Below, in pieces: positions 11,043 to 22,900 of a stretch of 64,000 nucleotides of DNA. The position numbers were made by a program, and so were the translations under genes. The stretch is taken from NCBI GenBank assembly GCA_033065855.1, contig JAVXUO010002663.1, positions 310,001 to 374,000 of the forward strand, read 5' to 3'. This DNA comes from Escallonia rubra. Taxonomy: Eukaryota; Streptophyta; Magnoliopsida; Escalloniales; Escalloniaceae. Below the pieces are notes generated by a model. It was not told the DNA's origin. It saw nothing but the letters and a program-made list of their open reading frames with translations, and did no database searches. Every line of letters begins with the position of its first letter. Position 1 is the first letter of the stretch.

Positions 11043-13184
11043 TCCATACTCTCAATCTGGAGGGATCAAACCAAATGTAATTCTAAGCACACAAAAAAAA
11101 AAAAACTTTGTATGAGATGTCTACAACGCTAGCCTGATTTGGGTGTTCCATACCCTCGGACATTAGATTTGGACAGTCAAATGGCTCACCAAAAAATGGT
11201 TGCCTTAGTTCAAACTAATTCTGAAAAGAATGGTAATAGACCAAAAAAAGAAAAAAACAAAGGATCGTACACAACATTTACACACAACCTAATCTAAGGG
11301 TTCCTTACCTTAGGACATAGATTTGGACAGTTATATGGCTGCACCTGGAAAACGATTGCCTAGATACCAATCATCGTTCAATGGGTCAAGCCAAATGTAG
11401 TTCAAAAATAGGAAGTGACAGATAAAGTGAAGAAATGGGAAAGACAACGTCGATGAAATTGATATCTGATGCCATAATGGGAGGGGAGTCACGGAGCATC
11501 CCTACGCAAAATGCATGTAGAGAATACATGACAATACATGCGTATTAACAGAGAGGAATCATAAGATGCCCCTAGACAAAAAAACAACACATAAGCTTAA
11601 CTCGAGTATAGCTAGATGGAAATAAAATCACAAAGGGAGCCCTTAGATAATATTCAAACCATATGCATGACTTAAAAAAGAAGAAATCCTACAAGAACTC
11701 TTACGAAAAGGGCACCATGAAGAAAGCCCCTAAAGGAAATGCATGCAATATGGAAGAAATCCCAACATGATAAAAGGTCCCATGAAAACGGAATCTACAA
11801 GTGAAGTCCATTGGCCTAAAACACACAACAAAAAGGAAAATTAACCATAATCATAACAGCCATAAATCACGTGAGGCATCAGAAGGGGAACCCCATCCAA
11901 ACATATATATATAAGAAAATTGAAATTGCCTTACTGCAACATTACGAAAAAAGGAGTAACGAAGAAAGTCCCTTGACTAAGGTTGTCCACAAGGAAGAGC
12001 TTAGACAACCATATCTAAGGAGATCGAGATTCTAGTGGTAGCTCCTACACAAGTGAACGAACAAGAAATGATCTCAAACTAGCACAATATGCACTCGACA
12101 TAAATATAGAGAAAGGGGAAATCTATTCCACGACGCTACCATTGAAAATGTAAAACACTAAATAACATCATAAATACTTTTTAGATAAAAGATATAAACC
12201 GATAATTGAAGTACACTGTAATTGACAAATTAATGGGCCTAGTGACAAATAACAGTGCACAATAAAGCTTGTAGATAAGAGATAGTTATTATTGTAATTA
12301 AGGTATGAAGACTGTGAAGAGAATCACCAAATTAAGCGTTAATCGTAGAAAATTGACGGTTTTGAATTATAATGGATCCATAGGCCAGGCAGGCGGTTGG
12401 GTTGGATATAAATCGTGCCGAGCTGGGCATTTTTCATGAAAACATGAGGTCAAGGCATGCCCCACGCCCTTGGCCGTGTAGGCTAGGCCTGCACTGCATA
12501 TTGTGTAGGCCGGGTCGCTTGGGGCTTTTTCTGGGCTCGCTGATGGGCCGCGACTCATGTAACATCTCTGCTGATAGTATTGCACTATCTTAGGGGGTGA
12601 GTGATGCTGGGAAATGCTATATAACAAATGACATGTACAAGTGTTGGAAAAATAATCACAAATGAGGATGGAGAATGCCTGAGTCGAATGCTACGCATTA
12701 TCTCTTTAAGACAATATTTTATACTGCAACGGGTTACAACAAATCTGTCTCCCAAGATAAAACAAAAGATCATTGAATACTACTTGCAGAATAGTAACCA
12801 AACAAAAATTATCTTATGAGAGAGATTAGGAAAATTTCTGCATCAGTTAAGGAAAGCCTTGACACTTATTTATAGTGCGCGAAAAGGTGTCTTTGAAGAT
12901 GTTAGTTAACTACTACTAAATTAAAAGTCACCACTAAAGCTTGCAACTTTCTATTATTTAGTGAATAGTCACAACTTTAAAAATTAGACCCAAGTGCCAA
13001 TTATTTGAAAATTTCCAACAATTTCTTCCAATTTTTCAAACAATGGAATTTCTTATTTCCAAACTTGAAAATATTTCTCTCACCATCCTTTGGTAGGTTC
13101 TACTAAGGTAAGAGGTGTCTTTCGATTTGAACCTTTACCATGTAGTAACGAAGTCAATAAAAATTCAAAATAGCCTTAGTCTTA
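11043..13184. other. intergenic stretch, no gene seen
   Basis: No open frame here exceeds 86 codons and none shows a recognisable motif. Two imperfect direct repeats sit at about 11095-11225 and 11280-11405; each contains GATTTGGACAGT and a following ATGGCT...ATTGCCTAG-type segment. The rest is AT-rich. A GC-richer island at 12385-12560 has no recognisable content. Confidence 0.6.
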
Positions 13185-13372
13185 ATAACGAATTTTGTAA
13201 TCGTTTTCGATTTTGCCCTCCGTTAGTTATTCCAATGACAACCCTACCCTTCCCTAATTAGTTTTTTTTATAATGCGTTTAATGAACATTAGGTCATAAA
13301 TTTAATCTAAACCTACATTTACACATTGGGAAACAAAATGTGTGGTTGCAAAAAATATATTTATATATATGT
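13185..13372 (+). repeat. 5' fragment of a Helitron-like repeat
   Basis: This segment is nearly the same as 17530-17695 and more distantly resembles the starts of the two Helitron-like copies at 17739 and 18611. It shows the same order of landmarks: a TTGTAA...TTTTGCCCTCC-type block, then GAACATTAGGTCATAAAT, then ACATTGGGAAA. It is cut off at 13373, where the inverted-repeat element begins. Confidence 0.5.
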
Positions 13373-14398
13373 ATGTGAGGCTAGCGACTAAAACAACGTA
13401 GTTTTGGTCAAATAAACATGACCAATTTTTTTTTTCTCTCTCCCTCCCTTCCCCCTGTATTCCTCTCCTCCCCGTCTTTCTGTCGCAGACAGGTCGCCCC
13501 TAGCAACCCACCGTCCCTATCATAAATCACCCATCTTCCTGCCGCAACAGTGTACACTACCAACACCATAGACGACCACCACAGTTCTACCATCACAAGC
13601 CACCTTAATCACAGGCCGCTGTAAATAGCCATTCCTGCCGCAAATGTTAGACCGCCCATCTTTTTCCCCCAGCCACATCACAAAAACCAACCATCCCCCA
13701 CCTCATAAGAAATTCACCACCGCCACCATCCAGGAATCCATCACTGTCACCATTCAAAATCCTAATATCCACACCATCCCTGGTCGAGAGAGAGGAAAAA
13801 AGAACATTTCATGTGGGTAAAATTCAATCGATTTTGGTCAGTAATTAAAACCCACCACCGCCTGATGGTAAGCGTCAATCTATTTTGTGAATGCAAAAAG
13901 GACATCACTATTAATGTAAGCATTGGCCCAGCATCAATGCCAGCGGCAATTCTGCCATCCAATCCGGCTATACTATCCTAAGAATTAGCTAATTTTCAAT
14001 CTGGGTACACTCAGTTTAGCTGTTATTTGGGTTTGCTTATAGTTGTATTCGTATTTGCATTTGATTTATGTAATGTAAGCCTGTATACAAACACGAAGGA
14101 AGAAATAAATTAAGGTGTGTGGATTCAGCTTACTCTAAAACCAAGTAAAAGTTGATTGGAATATTAATCCGGGTTAATTACAAAATTGTCCCTTGAGGTT
14201 TACACGTTTTTGCACTTTGCCCCTCCGTGTTTACAACTTTTACAATAATGTCCCTCGAGGTTGACCAAACCGTTGCAAATAGCTCCAAAATTGGACGTCC
14301 GTTCAATTTTGGACGTTAAGTGATCATGTGCGGTGCACATGCCATTTTGGCATGGGCAAATTTGTAATTTCCCTACCCATCTTCCCCACTGATTACCG

Positions 14399-14785
14399 GC
14401 TGTTCCTTCCTTCAACATCGATATGAATACCCAGTTCGGTATCAAGAACAACAATTTTGGTCCCTTGAAGTACCAGAACACCACGGTTGACTTTTACTAC
14501 CGGGGCATAAAGGTTGGTGAGGCCTTTCTTCGCCGGAGGACTGCCAATATCCGAGCTGCAAGGAAGGTGGATGTCATCGTGAACCTGTCATCTGCCAATT
14601 TGACAAGCACTTCTGAATTGACAAATGACATCAGTTCCGGGGTGATTCCCTTGAACGACCAATCCACAGTACGAGGCAAAGTGACAATAATGTTAATGAT
14701 GAAGAAGAAGAGAGCCGATAATGTGAATTGCACCATAGAAATCGTCGTCGTGATCAAGAAACTCCAAAATTTAAGCTGGAAGTGA
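14399..14785 (+). pseudogene. captured LEA_2 (NDR1/HIN1-like) domain fragment
   Basis: A frame open from about 14399 to the stop at 14785 includes NNNFGPLKYQNTTVDFYYRG, then KVGEAFLRRRTANIRAARK and a later KVTIMLMMKKKRADNVNCTIE. This follows the LEA_2 fold of NDR1/HIN1-like plant proteins: a K.PNFG.FKY.N.T....YRG core, VGEA, an R.TK segment, and a C-terminal NC.(M/I).(V/I) strand. Those proteins are usually membrane-anchored at the N-terminus and linked to defence or stress. The membrane anchor is missing, so this is a domain fragment beginning at the inner edge of the inverted repeat. The frame is intact for about 128 codons. Confidence 0.75.
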
Positions 14786-14944
14786 TTGAAGCTTGCGTCA
14801 AGTCCTTGAAGTTTGTCCCAAATGATTTTGTATTTTGTTTCTGAAAGGGGGCAGTTTGTAGTCCCCCGTTTGCTTATTCTTTGATTACATTATGTTTGTA
14901 TAATGTGATTACTTACATATACGAAGAGTCCTCTATTTTTCTAG

Positions 14945-15214
14945 TATCTGGGGAGGCAGATTTGCAACTTGGTGGCGTGCGAATGGATGGATCGGGTTGA
15001 GCGGCACGAGGCCCTGGCTCAGTGGAGGGCTTGGTTCGACTGGACCGGGTTCGGGTCGGTCCATCTGGGCTCCAACACATTCAAGCAGGCTAGCATGTTG
15101 CTGGCCCTTTTCGCCGGTGGGGATGGGTACAGGGTGGATGAGCATGATGGGTGTCTCATGCTGGGTTGGCATTCAAGGCCACTCATCACCGCCTCGGCCT
15201 GGAAACTCAGCTGA
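14945..15214 (+). pseudogene. captured DELLA (GRAS) C-terminal fragment
   Basis: The open frame to the stop at 15214 reads [13 protein letters not shown], then [12 protein letters not shown], then [20 protein letters not shown], then DGYRV and [20 protein letters not shown]. This is the SAW region of the GRAS domain in the GAI/RGA-type DELLA gibberellin repressors, ending at the natural C-terminus. The DELLA motif and most of the GRAS domain are absent. The fragment stays open over 90 codons, suggesting fairly recent capture, but there is no sign of a promoter or splice structure of its own. A CEW in place of the usual CEG is seen here; copy 2 has CEG. Confidence 0.88.
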
Positions 15215-16013
15215 GATACCGAGTTCACTCGGAGAGACTCAGTTGGTAGACATGGGGAAGATGAGTAGGGAAATTACAAATTTGCCCATGCCAAAATGGC
15301 ATGTGCACCGCACATGATCACTTAACGTCCAAAATTGAACGGATGTCCAATTTTAGAGCTATTTGCAACGGTTTTATCAACCTCAAGGGACATTATTGCA
15401 AAAGTTGTAACCATGGGGGGCAAAGTGCAAAAACGTGTAAACCTCAGGGGAGAGTTTGTAATTAACCCTATTAATCCTCCATAAATTTTGAGCTTGCTTG
15501 GTTCTGTGATGTGGCGGGGGGATGAAGCTAGGAGTGGTGGGTTTCTGTATGGTGGCAGTGTTTTGTGATGGTGCGGGTAGTAGTTGATCTTCGGCAAAGT
15601 TTTGTGAGGGTCGTCGCCCGATAAAGGCTAGCTGGCGACGGAGTTCGCTGTCGGATGAGGTGGTGTATGTTGGTTCCATGATATGGCAAGGGGAAAGAGC
15701 GTCGGCAATGGTGGGTTTATGTATGGTGGTGGTGGTTTGTGATGGTAGGTGTGCCGGTGTTGTGTGGTGGCTTGAGACGCTCTAGTGTTAGGGCCGAGCC
15801 GCGACATACGACAGTGAGGCGGGGATGAGAGGAAAACAGGGGGAAGAGAGAGAGAGAAACAAAATTGGTTATGTTTATTTGACCAAAACTATGTCGTTTT
15901 AGTCGCTAGCCTCACGCAACTTGCATGAGGCTAGCCTTATATTCGCTTTCCCATATATATATATATACCCTTTATTAATCACTCTAATAACAATCTTACC
16001 CTTTACTACCGGG

Positions 16014-16290
16014 GCACAAAGGTTGGTGAGGCCTTTCTTCGCCGGAGGACTGCCAATATCCGAGCTACAAGGAAGGTGGATGTCACCGTGAACCTGTCAT
16101 CTGCCAATTTGACAAGCACTTCTGAATTGACAAATAACATCAGTTCGGGGTGATTCCGTTGAACGACCAATCCACAGTACGAGGCAAAGTGACAATAATG
16201 TTCATGATGAAGAAGAAGAGAGCCGGTAATATGAATTGCACCATGGAAATCGTCATCGTGACCAAGCAACTCCAAAATTTAAGCTGCAAG
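16014..16290 (+). pseudogene. second, truncated LEA_2 fragment
   Basis: This is the duplicate of the 3' two-thirds of the LEA_2 fragment. It starts at the YYRG codons. One base is missing relative to copy 1 in the ISSG region (about 16145-16151), which puts a TGA directly in frame. It is a dead copy of an already captured fragment. Confidence 0.8.
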
Positions 16291-16452
16291 TGATTGAAGC
16301 TTGCGTCAGGTCCTTGAAGTTTGTCCCAAATGATTTTGTATTTTGTTTCTGAAAGGGGGCAGTTTGTAGTCCCCCGTTTGCTTATTCTTTGATTACATTC
16401 TGTTTGTATACTGTGATTACTTACATATACGAAGATTCCTCTATTTTTCTAG

Positions 16453-16722
16453 TATCTGGGGAGGCAGATCTGCAACTTGGTGGAGTGCGAAGGGGTGGAT
16501 CGGGTTGAGCGGCACGAGGCCCTGGCTCAGTGGAGGGCTTGGCTCGACTCGACCGGGTTCGGGTCAGTCCATCTGGGCTCCAACACATTCAAGCAGGCTA
16601 GCATGTTGCTGGCCCTCTTCGCCGGTGGCGATGGGTATAGGGTGGATGAGCATGATGGGTGTCTCATGCTGGGTTGGCATTCGAGTCCACTCATCACCAC
16701 CTCGGCCTGGAAACTCAGCTGA
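16453..16722 (+). pseudogene. second DELLA C-terminal fragment
   Basis: This is the duplicate of 14945-15214 with a few substitutions. It remains open to the TGA at 16722. It reads [18 protein letters not shown] and [18 protein letters not shown]. The CEG triplet matches functional DELLA proteins better than copy 1. As in copy 1, only the terminal GRAS segment is present. Confidence 0.85.
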
Positions 16723-17513
16723 GAGACCGAGCTCACTCGAAGAGACTCAATTGGTAGACATGGGGAAAATGGGTAGGGAAATTACAAATTTGCCCATGCC
16801 AAAATGGCATGTGCACCGCACATGATCACTTAACGTCCAAAATTGAACGGACGTCCAATTTTGGAGCTATTTGCAACGGTTTTGTCAACCTCGAGGGACA
16901 TTATTACAAAAGTTGTAAACACAGGGGGCAAAGTGCAAAAACGTGTAAACCTCAGGGGACAGTTTTGTAATTAACCCTATTAATCCTCCATGAATTTTGA
17001 GCTTGCTTGGTTCTGTGATGTGGCGGGGGGATGAAGCCAGGAATGGTGGGTTTCTGTATGGTGGCAGTGTTTTATGATGGTGTGGGTAGTAGTTGATCTG
17101 CGGCAAAGTTTTGTGAGGGTCGTCGCCCGATGAAGGCTAGCCGGCGACGGAGTTCGCTGTCGGACGAGGTGGTGGATGTTGGTTCCATGATATGGCAGGG
17201 GGGAAAGAGCATCGACAATGGTGGGTTTATGTATGGTGGTGGTGGTTTGTGATGGTAGGTGTGCCGGTGTGGTGTGGTGGCTTGAGACGCTCTGGTGTTA
17301 GGGCCGAGTGGCGACATGCGACAGAGAGGCGGGGATGAGAGGAAAACATGGGGAATAAAGAGAGAGAGAAACAAAATTGGTTATGTTTATTTGACCAAAA
17401 CTATGTCGTTTTAGTCGCTAGCCTCACGCAACTTGCGTGAGGCTAGCCTTATATTCGCTTTCCCATCCATATATATACCCTTTATTAATCACTCTAATAA
17501 CAATCTTACCCTT

Positions 17514-17738
17514 TCATAAATACTATTATTAATTACTAATTTTGTAATCATTTTCGGTTTTGCCCTCCGTTAGTTATTCCAATGACAACCCTACCCTTCT
17601 CTAATTAGTTTTTTTTTTGTAATGCGTTTAACGAACATTAGGTCATAAATTTAATCTAAACCTACATTTACACATTGAGAAATAAAATATATTTATATAT
17701 ATGTATGTATGTGTGTGTGTGTGTGTACATACATACAT
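17514..17738 (+). repeat. second 5' fragment of the Helitron-like repeat plus (GT)n
   Basis: 17530-17695 closely matches 13185-13365. It is followed by an alternating GT/GTAT microsatellite (about 17698-17738) that leads into the first full Helitron-like copy. It contains no gene. Confidence 0.5.
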
Positions 17739-18610
17739 ACTACCTATAAAAGTACGAATGTTGTAAATTATTTTTGGACGATTATGTCCTCCATTAATTA
17801 CGTCAATTACGTTTTTACCCTTATTTTATTACCCCCTTTTAAATTTTGATGAAATTAAAAGAACATTGAGTAATGAATCTATTCTATACATTGGAAAATG
17901 AAAAGTGTGACGAGAAAGAAAAACTAGAGAAATAAATTCCTTAATTATTCTCTTTTTAATTTGGTTAAAATGAAATAAACATTAGATATTGAACTGGTTA
18001 ATGAGAACTGTGATATTTTTTTCTTACATTTTTAGGTTAGCAAACAATTAACCAATTAAAAAACTGAAAAACAAAAACAAAATAAAGAAACTGAAATACG
18101 TGAAAAGTTAATTAAGAAACAAAAAATTGTTGGAAAAACAAAAACAGAAAAAATCGAAAAAGTGTTAAATATGCATAAAAAAATAAGGCTTAAATATGGT
18201 GCCAATTTGAATTGAAAATATGTTCGGTTATTGTAATTGAAGACCAGGTGTTTTGCATTCCTCATTGATGAAGTGCAAAGTAGGGTCTTGAAAATTACAA
18301 ATCTTGACCATAAGTAATTTAAGAGATTACAAAAATAAGGACATAGATTCATTCTTTTAATTTCTCCGTTTGCTTTTATTTTCAACAGTACCATCAAATA
18401 TTTCTTCAATCAACAAGTCTACAAAGAATATTTTCAAACATTGAACTGATTACAATTGCGAACATCAACTATACATTTCTTTTAAAACAAGTCACAAAAG
18501 AAATAAGAATATAATTGAATTACATTATTTTGATCTCCAAAAAGATAATAATATCACGTCAAACATTACTCTTGACTATATCTACGTGCAGCGCACGTGC
18601 TCTATACTAG
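17739..18610 (+). mobile_element. Helitron-like element, copy 1
   Basis: An AT-rich, non-coding unit of about 870 bp ends with a short GC hairpin (ACGTGC...GCACGT, about 18583-18599), then TCTATACTAG followed by T. A 3' hairpin about 10 nt before CTAG with a T after it is the Helitron 3' signature. The 5' end is less clear: no TC dinucleotide is obvious and the start is set by similarity to copy 2. There is no Rep/helicase gene, so it would be non-autonomous. Confidence 0.6.
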
Positions 18611-19483
18611 TATATATATAAGTATGAATGTTGTAAATCATTTTGGACGATTATGTCCTCCGCTAATTACGTCAATTACATTCTTACCCTTATTTTATTA
18701 CTCCCTTTTAAATATTGATGAAAGTAAAAGCACATTGAATAATGAATCTATTCTATGCGTTGGAAAATGAAAAGTGTGATGAGAAAGAAAAATAGAACAA
18801 AGAAATTTCTTTATTATTGTTTTTTTAATTTGGTTAAAATGAAATAAACATTAGATATTGAATTGCTTAATGAGAACTGTGATTTTTTTTTCTTGCATTT
18901 TTAGGTTAGCAAATAATTAACCAATTGAAAAACTAAAAAATAAAAACAAAATAAAGAAACTGAAATACGTGAAAATCAATTAAGAAACAAAAAATTGTTG
19001 AAAAAATAAAAACTGAAAAAGAAAACGAAAAAGGGTAAAATATGCATTAAAAAACGAGGCTTAAATATGATGCCAATTTGAACTTAAAATATGTTCGGTT
19101 ATTACAATTGAAGACGACTGTTTTGCATTTCTTATTGATAAAATGCAAAGCACCTGATGTTGAAAATTACAAATCTTAACCATAAACCAATTTAACAAAT
19201 TACAAAAACAAAGACGTAGATTCATTATTTTAATTTCTCTATTTACTTTTATTTTTAGAAGTACCATCAAATTTTTTTTCAATCCAGAACCCTACAAAGA
19301 ATATTTTCAAACATTGAACAGATTACAATTGCGAACATCAAATATACATTTATTCTAAAATAAGTCACAAAATAAATAAGAACATAATTAATTTATATTA
19401 TTTTGATCCCAAAAAAAATAATAATATTATCTCAAACATTACTCTTAATTATATTCACGTGTGAGGTACGTGCTCTATACTAG
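18611..19483 (+). mobile_element. Helitron-like element, copy 2, head-to-tail with copy 1
   Basis: It is clearly homologous to copy 1 over its whole length, with many substitutions, and ends TCTATACTAG followed by T. The 3' hairpin (CACGTGTGAGGTACGTG) is changed at several bases but still pairs. The copy starts directly at the CTAG of copy 1; insertion next to an older Helitron end would give this order. It is non-coding. Confidence 0.6.
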
Positions 19484-19580
19484 TGTGTGTGTTTGAAAAT
19501 GATATTTGAAACTATGTTTTTTTCTTTAAAGTCGTGGTTTTAAACTGCGATTGAAACCATGTTTTCAAAATGGTTTCAAA

Positions 19581-19644
19581 ATTAATTACCTATTTACTCC
19601 ATTTTGAAACCATGTTTTCAAAATGGAGTAAATAGGTAATTAAT
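19581..19644. repeat. perfect 29-bp stem hairpin upstream of the epimerase gene
   Basis: Arms 19581-19609 and 19616-19644 are exact reverse complements, with a 6-nt loop (CCATGT). The flanks add a second smaller set of inverted and direct copies of AACCATGTTTTCAAAATGG. The hairpin lies about 285 bp upstream of the epimerase start codon. It may be a tiny foldback MITE; no target duplication was identified. Confidence 0.85.
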
Positions 19645-19798
19645 TGTTAAAATGATACTCCGTATTATTTAGGAAAAAGAACTCCGGAATAAATATATTG
19701 GGCAGAGGACTTTTAGGTACTTTTGGTGTACAATACAGTAGGAATGGAGAATGGAAGTAGTATTTCATTGCAGAGATTCACTTACCAGGCCTCTGTTC

Positions 19799-19806
19799 TT
19801 ATAAAT
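19799..19806 (+). promoter_or_regulatory. candidate TATA box of the epimerase gene
   Basis: TTATAAAT lies 131 bp before the ATG at 19930. Transcription would then begin near 19830 and leave a 5' leader of about 100 nt. This is the only good TATA-like match in the proximal region, but there is no transcript evidence here. Confidence 0.5.
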
Positions 19807-19929
19807 CCGCTGGAGAGGAACCTAAAAAGACTGGGGAGCGAGGGATTTTAAGATACAAGGAAGAAATTAGGCAGGTGCAGGTCGACGTTATATGGTAACG
19901 TAGCACTGAGAGAGAGTGAGATTCGAGAT

Positions 19930-22900
19930 ATGACGAGTGAAAAGGTTCATGTGGAAGTGTGTAAGGGCGTTAACGGCCTCGACAAGGTCGTCCTCCGTGA
20001 AATCCGTGGCAGTTCCGCCGAGGTAAGTCCCCTACTGTTCGATTCTGAAAATACTAGTACATGTTTGATTATGACTAGTGCTCGATTACGAATTTTTCTT
20101 CCTTTTGATGCGTGATTCTGAGATTTTGTTCCGAATCTGAGTCTGTCCCACTCGATGCTCCATGATAACGATGGGCAGTTACAACCCGATGAACTTTCAG
20201 GTTGTGTGCGGTGAACTTTAGGGCACCAATTGTTGATTGTTCGGGGCTCTAGGACCATCTTTTTGTGTGTATAAATCTGTACGAAACTTGCTCTCTTGTG
20301 AAATTAAATTCAGCCTTATATCTGTTGTACCTGCATTTTGTTGAGCTTGTTGGCGTTTAATTGGGATGCTGTATGTGGCCGTACAAGTGCACTGTACCAG
20401 AATTTCGCTTCGCACTGATGCTGTGAAGGCAAATTCGTTGCCACGTGATTTTAGCTTGATCTTGAACTCGGTATACATAACAGGTTTTAGTTCATACAGA
20501 ACTCTTCAAGTTTGGGCTACCCTTGGTGTTGCCCATGGCGAATTGTTATATTGGGGAAATCATTTTTGCTGCACTACTTTATGCGTTGCAATTCTACATT
20601 TCTTTCATGCATTTTTTATAATTCAAGACATTTGTACAACTTGTGATGCATATAGAGAGAAGAGTCCTTTTGTGATTTATGTCTAAGAGCAGAACCTCAC
20701 AGACGATTTTAAAGCACATATGCTTTTCTCTCAAATGCCTAACGTAGTATTATGGATACATTTAACTTTGGACCGTTGCGGTCCAATCGCTGATTGCGTA
20801 GATATGATGATGTAGTGTCTATTTTCACACGGGAATCCCAACGCAACCAAGGGTTCAATTATTTGATCACAATTTTTTTCCTGGTTGTACAGGTCTATCT
20901 ATATGGGGGTCATGTAACATCTTGGAAGAATGACCACGGGGAGGAATTGCTTTTTGTCAGCAGTAAGGTAACGTGTATCTTTAATTAGTGCATTATTGTC
21001 TCCAAATTTTACAGTAAATGACTTAATATTCTCTAAACTTAATTTTCCGTAGATGCATCCACATAGGTTCTCTATGGTCTACCAAAATCTTTTGGGCTTG
21101 TTGAACTTTGTTGAGTAGTGTAGACATTAAATCATTACATGAACTGTACCTTTCTCAAGCTAATTCTTTCCCATATGAAGTGTTGTAATGTGATGCTGTG
21201 GAAATCGTACGGTAGTAATGCACGTTTAGTGGATATTCAGGTTCCTATTCATGTTTTCGTTTTGTTGTTTCATGTTTTCTATCTCTATTATATTTCCAGG
21301 AATGTTATGCTAGAATTGGTTATCAGCATATGCGAAGTCGAGTGAAGTAGAGGAAAATTTCTTTCATAGGTTTTCTGGCAAAATCTATTTAAATGGAAAG
21401 AAAATACACGTTCGAGTATTTGATTGCTTTAGTTTTGTTGATTTGTTTCGGCCTTCTTAATATACTTGTGCTGAAATGCATTTTGGACTTTGGTCCTCAT
21501 TCCAAATTCTTGGGATGACTGGGCTTAGTGGTTTCAATCTGAGCTCTGTTTATTATATGGAGAGATTCATATTTCCCAACAAGAAAAATAAACTTTAAAG
21601 CATTACCGGCTGGTTATTGCTCCACATTGGCTATAACGAATGTGACGGCAAGTTTGGTTTGAGATGTGGGTCACTCAACTTTCTTGCGAAGTCCTAGGTT
21701 TAGAAAAGATAGGTTTGGTAGTACTAGAGAAGAGTCCCAACCCTTTTTGCTGAATGAACGTCTAAGTAGCATGATAGTTAACTGTCTTCCCTTTTACCCT
21801 TTACATCTATTGATGGATACTTTCAGTAAGAGATATGTTATCTTCTACTTGAAAATGGTAGTGACTAAAGGTACAGAGACTTACGAGTACAATGGTATTT
21901 AAGGTGTAGATTGTTTGCATTATAACTGTTTTAATCATTTTTAGGCTTAGATGGCTGATATTTTTAGCAGTTTTACTGATTTATGAATGTTTTTCGAGGA
22001 AAACTGCGATGTGCAGGCCTGTTTACCGAATCGCTCTAGCCCTAGCGATTTACATTTGGAATAAACTATCGATGGCGTGTTGTGTTTCAGCGCGGGTTGT
22101 GTTTTTTGGCGTTCCCTACAGAGATAAAGGGAGAGAACCTTTGTTCTTATTTAGCGAAATAATCGCAGGAATGACTTGTGTTGAAATTGGATGTAGAGTT
22201 AGGAATGCTAACCATTTTCTTATTTTCAATCAGTCTGAACCTAAATGAGGCAACCTTGCGCGTGAAACGCCGGAGTTTATGCTCGAGGAATCCCAAATAT
22301 CATGCCACGTATGATTATGTAAACCTCGACTAGAGTCATGTCGGTTTCTAAGTCTTCTTATAATTCAAACAGCGTCTAAAACGGCCCACCTCGTATTTAT
22401 ATTGCATTAGGAAATAGTACCGAACATTCAACATAGAGTTCTACAAATTACTTGTCTATTACTTGTCTTTGTCAAATATTTTAAGGCAATGTTTACGAAT
22501 CAAGAAGGCAATAATGCTTCAACGTATTTGCAGTATGTGCACATGTATTTACTGAAGCTTTCTGAAAACGGTTTTGCATACCCGATACATGTTCTTGGTT
22601 CCACTTTAGCTATCCGAATAAGCCTACCCCCTACTGTAATGTGTTCCATTCTAGGTAGTCTTTTCCGTTCGGGTTCCCGTTCCACAAACCAAAACGTACT
22701 GCGTTGCAGGTAAAATTGGTGGATGCGCATTTTTAGACAGATTTGATGAGAGATATGTGGGGTATATTTGAGTAGGTAAGGACCTACAGAGTTCAGTTTA
22801 GTACATGACTGCTACCAGATAATGTTGGCTTGTTCTCACAATGCTAGCCTTGAGATTCTTGACATTGCAAATTGGTGGATGTGTATTTTTAGACATATTT

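Larger units (their letters stand above)
14171..15468. mobile_element. Pack-MULE with LEA_2/NHL and DELLA fragments
   Basis: Inverted repeats of about 220 bp (14171-14395 and 15246-15468) begin GGGTTAATTACAAA on both sides. The element is flanked by a perfect 9-bp target duplication, TATTAATCC (14162-14170 and 15469-15477). No transposase is present. The interior joins fragments of two unrelated host genes in the same orientation: an LEA_2 domain of the NDR1/HIN1-like type and the C-terminus of a DELLA-type GRAS protein. This is the hallmark of a Pack-MULE that acquired several gene pieces. Confidence 0.94.
13375..15914. mobile_element. inverted-repeat (foldback/MULE-like) element hosting a Pack-MULE
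   Basis: The left arm, 13375-13429, starts GTGAGGCTAGCGACTAAAAC. It is the reverse complement of 15860-15914 with only a few mismatches. Weaker inverted similarity continues inward for perhaps 200 bp (CT-rich and CACC-rich sequence). A second Pack-MULE is inserted inside at 14171. I could not find a clean target duplication, so the class is uncertain. Just outside the right arm, a hairpin at about 15905-15935 repeats the GCTAGCCTCA sequence of the end. Confidence 0.55.
16014..17513 (+). repeat. 1.5-kb tandem duplicate of Pack-MULE and flank
   Basis: The segment 14495-16013 is repeated directly as 16014-17513 with a few percent difference. The unit starts inside the LEA_2 fragment (TACTACCGGGG) and runs through the DELLA fragment, the right inverted repeat of the Pack-MULE, the right arm of the outer element and about 80 bp of flank. 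At the junction the bases CTTT are shared by both break sites (before 14495 and at 17511-17514), as in microhomology-mediated duplication. Copy 2 lacks the left inverted repeat, so it is not a separate transposition. Confidence 0.9.
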
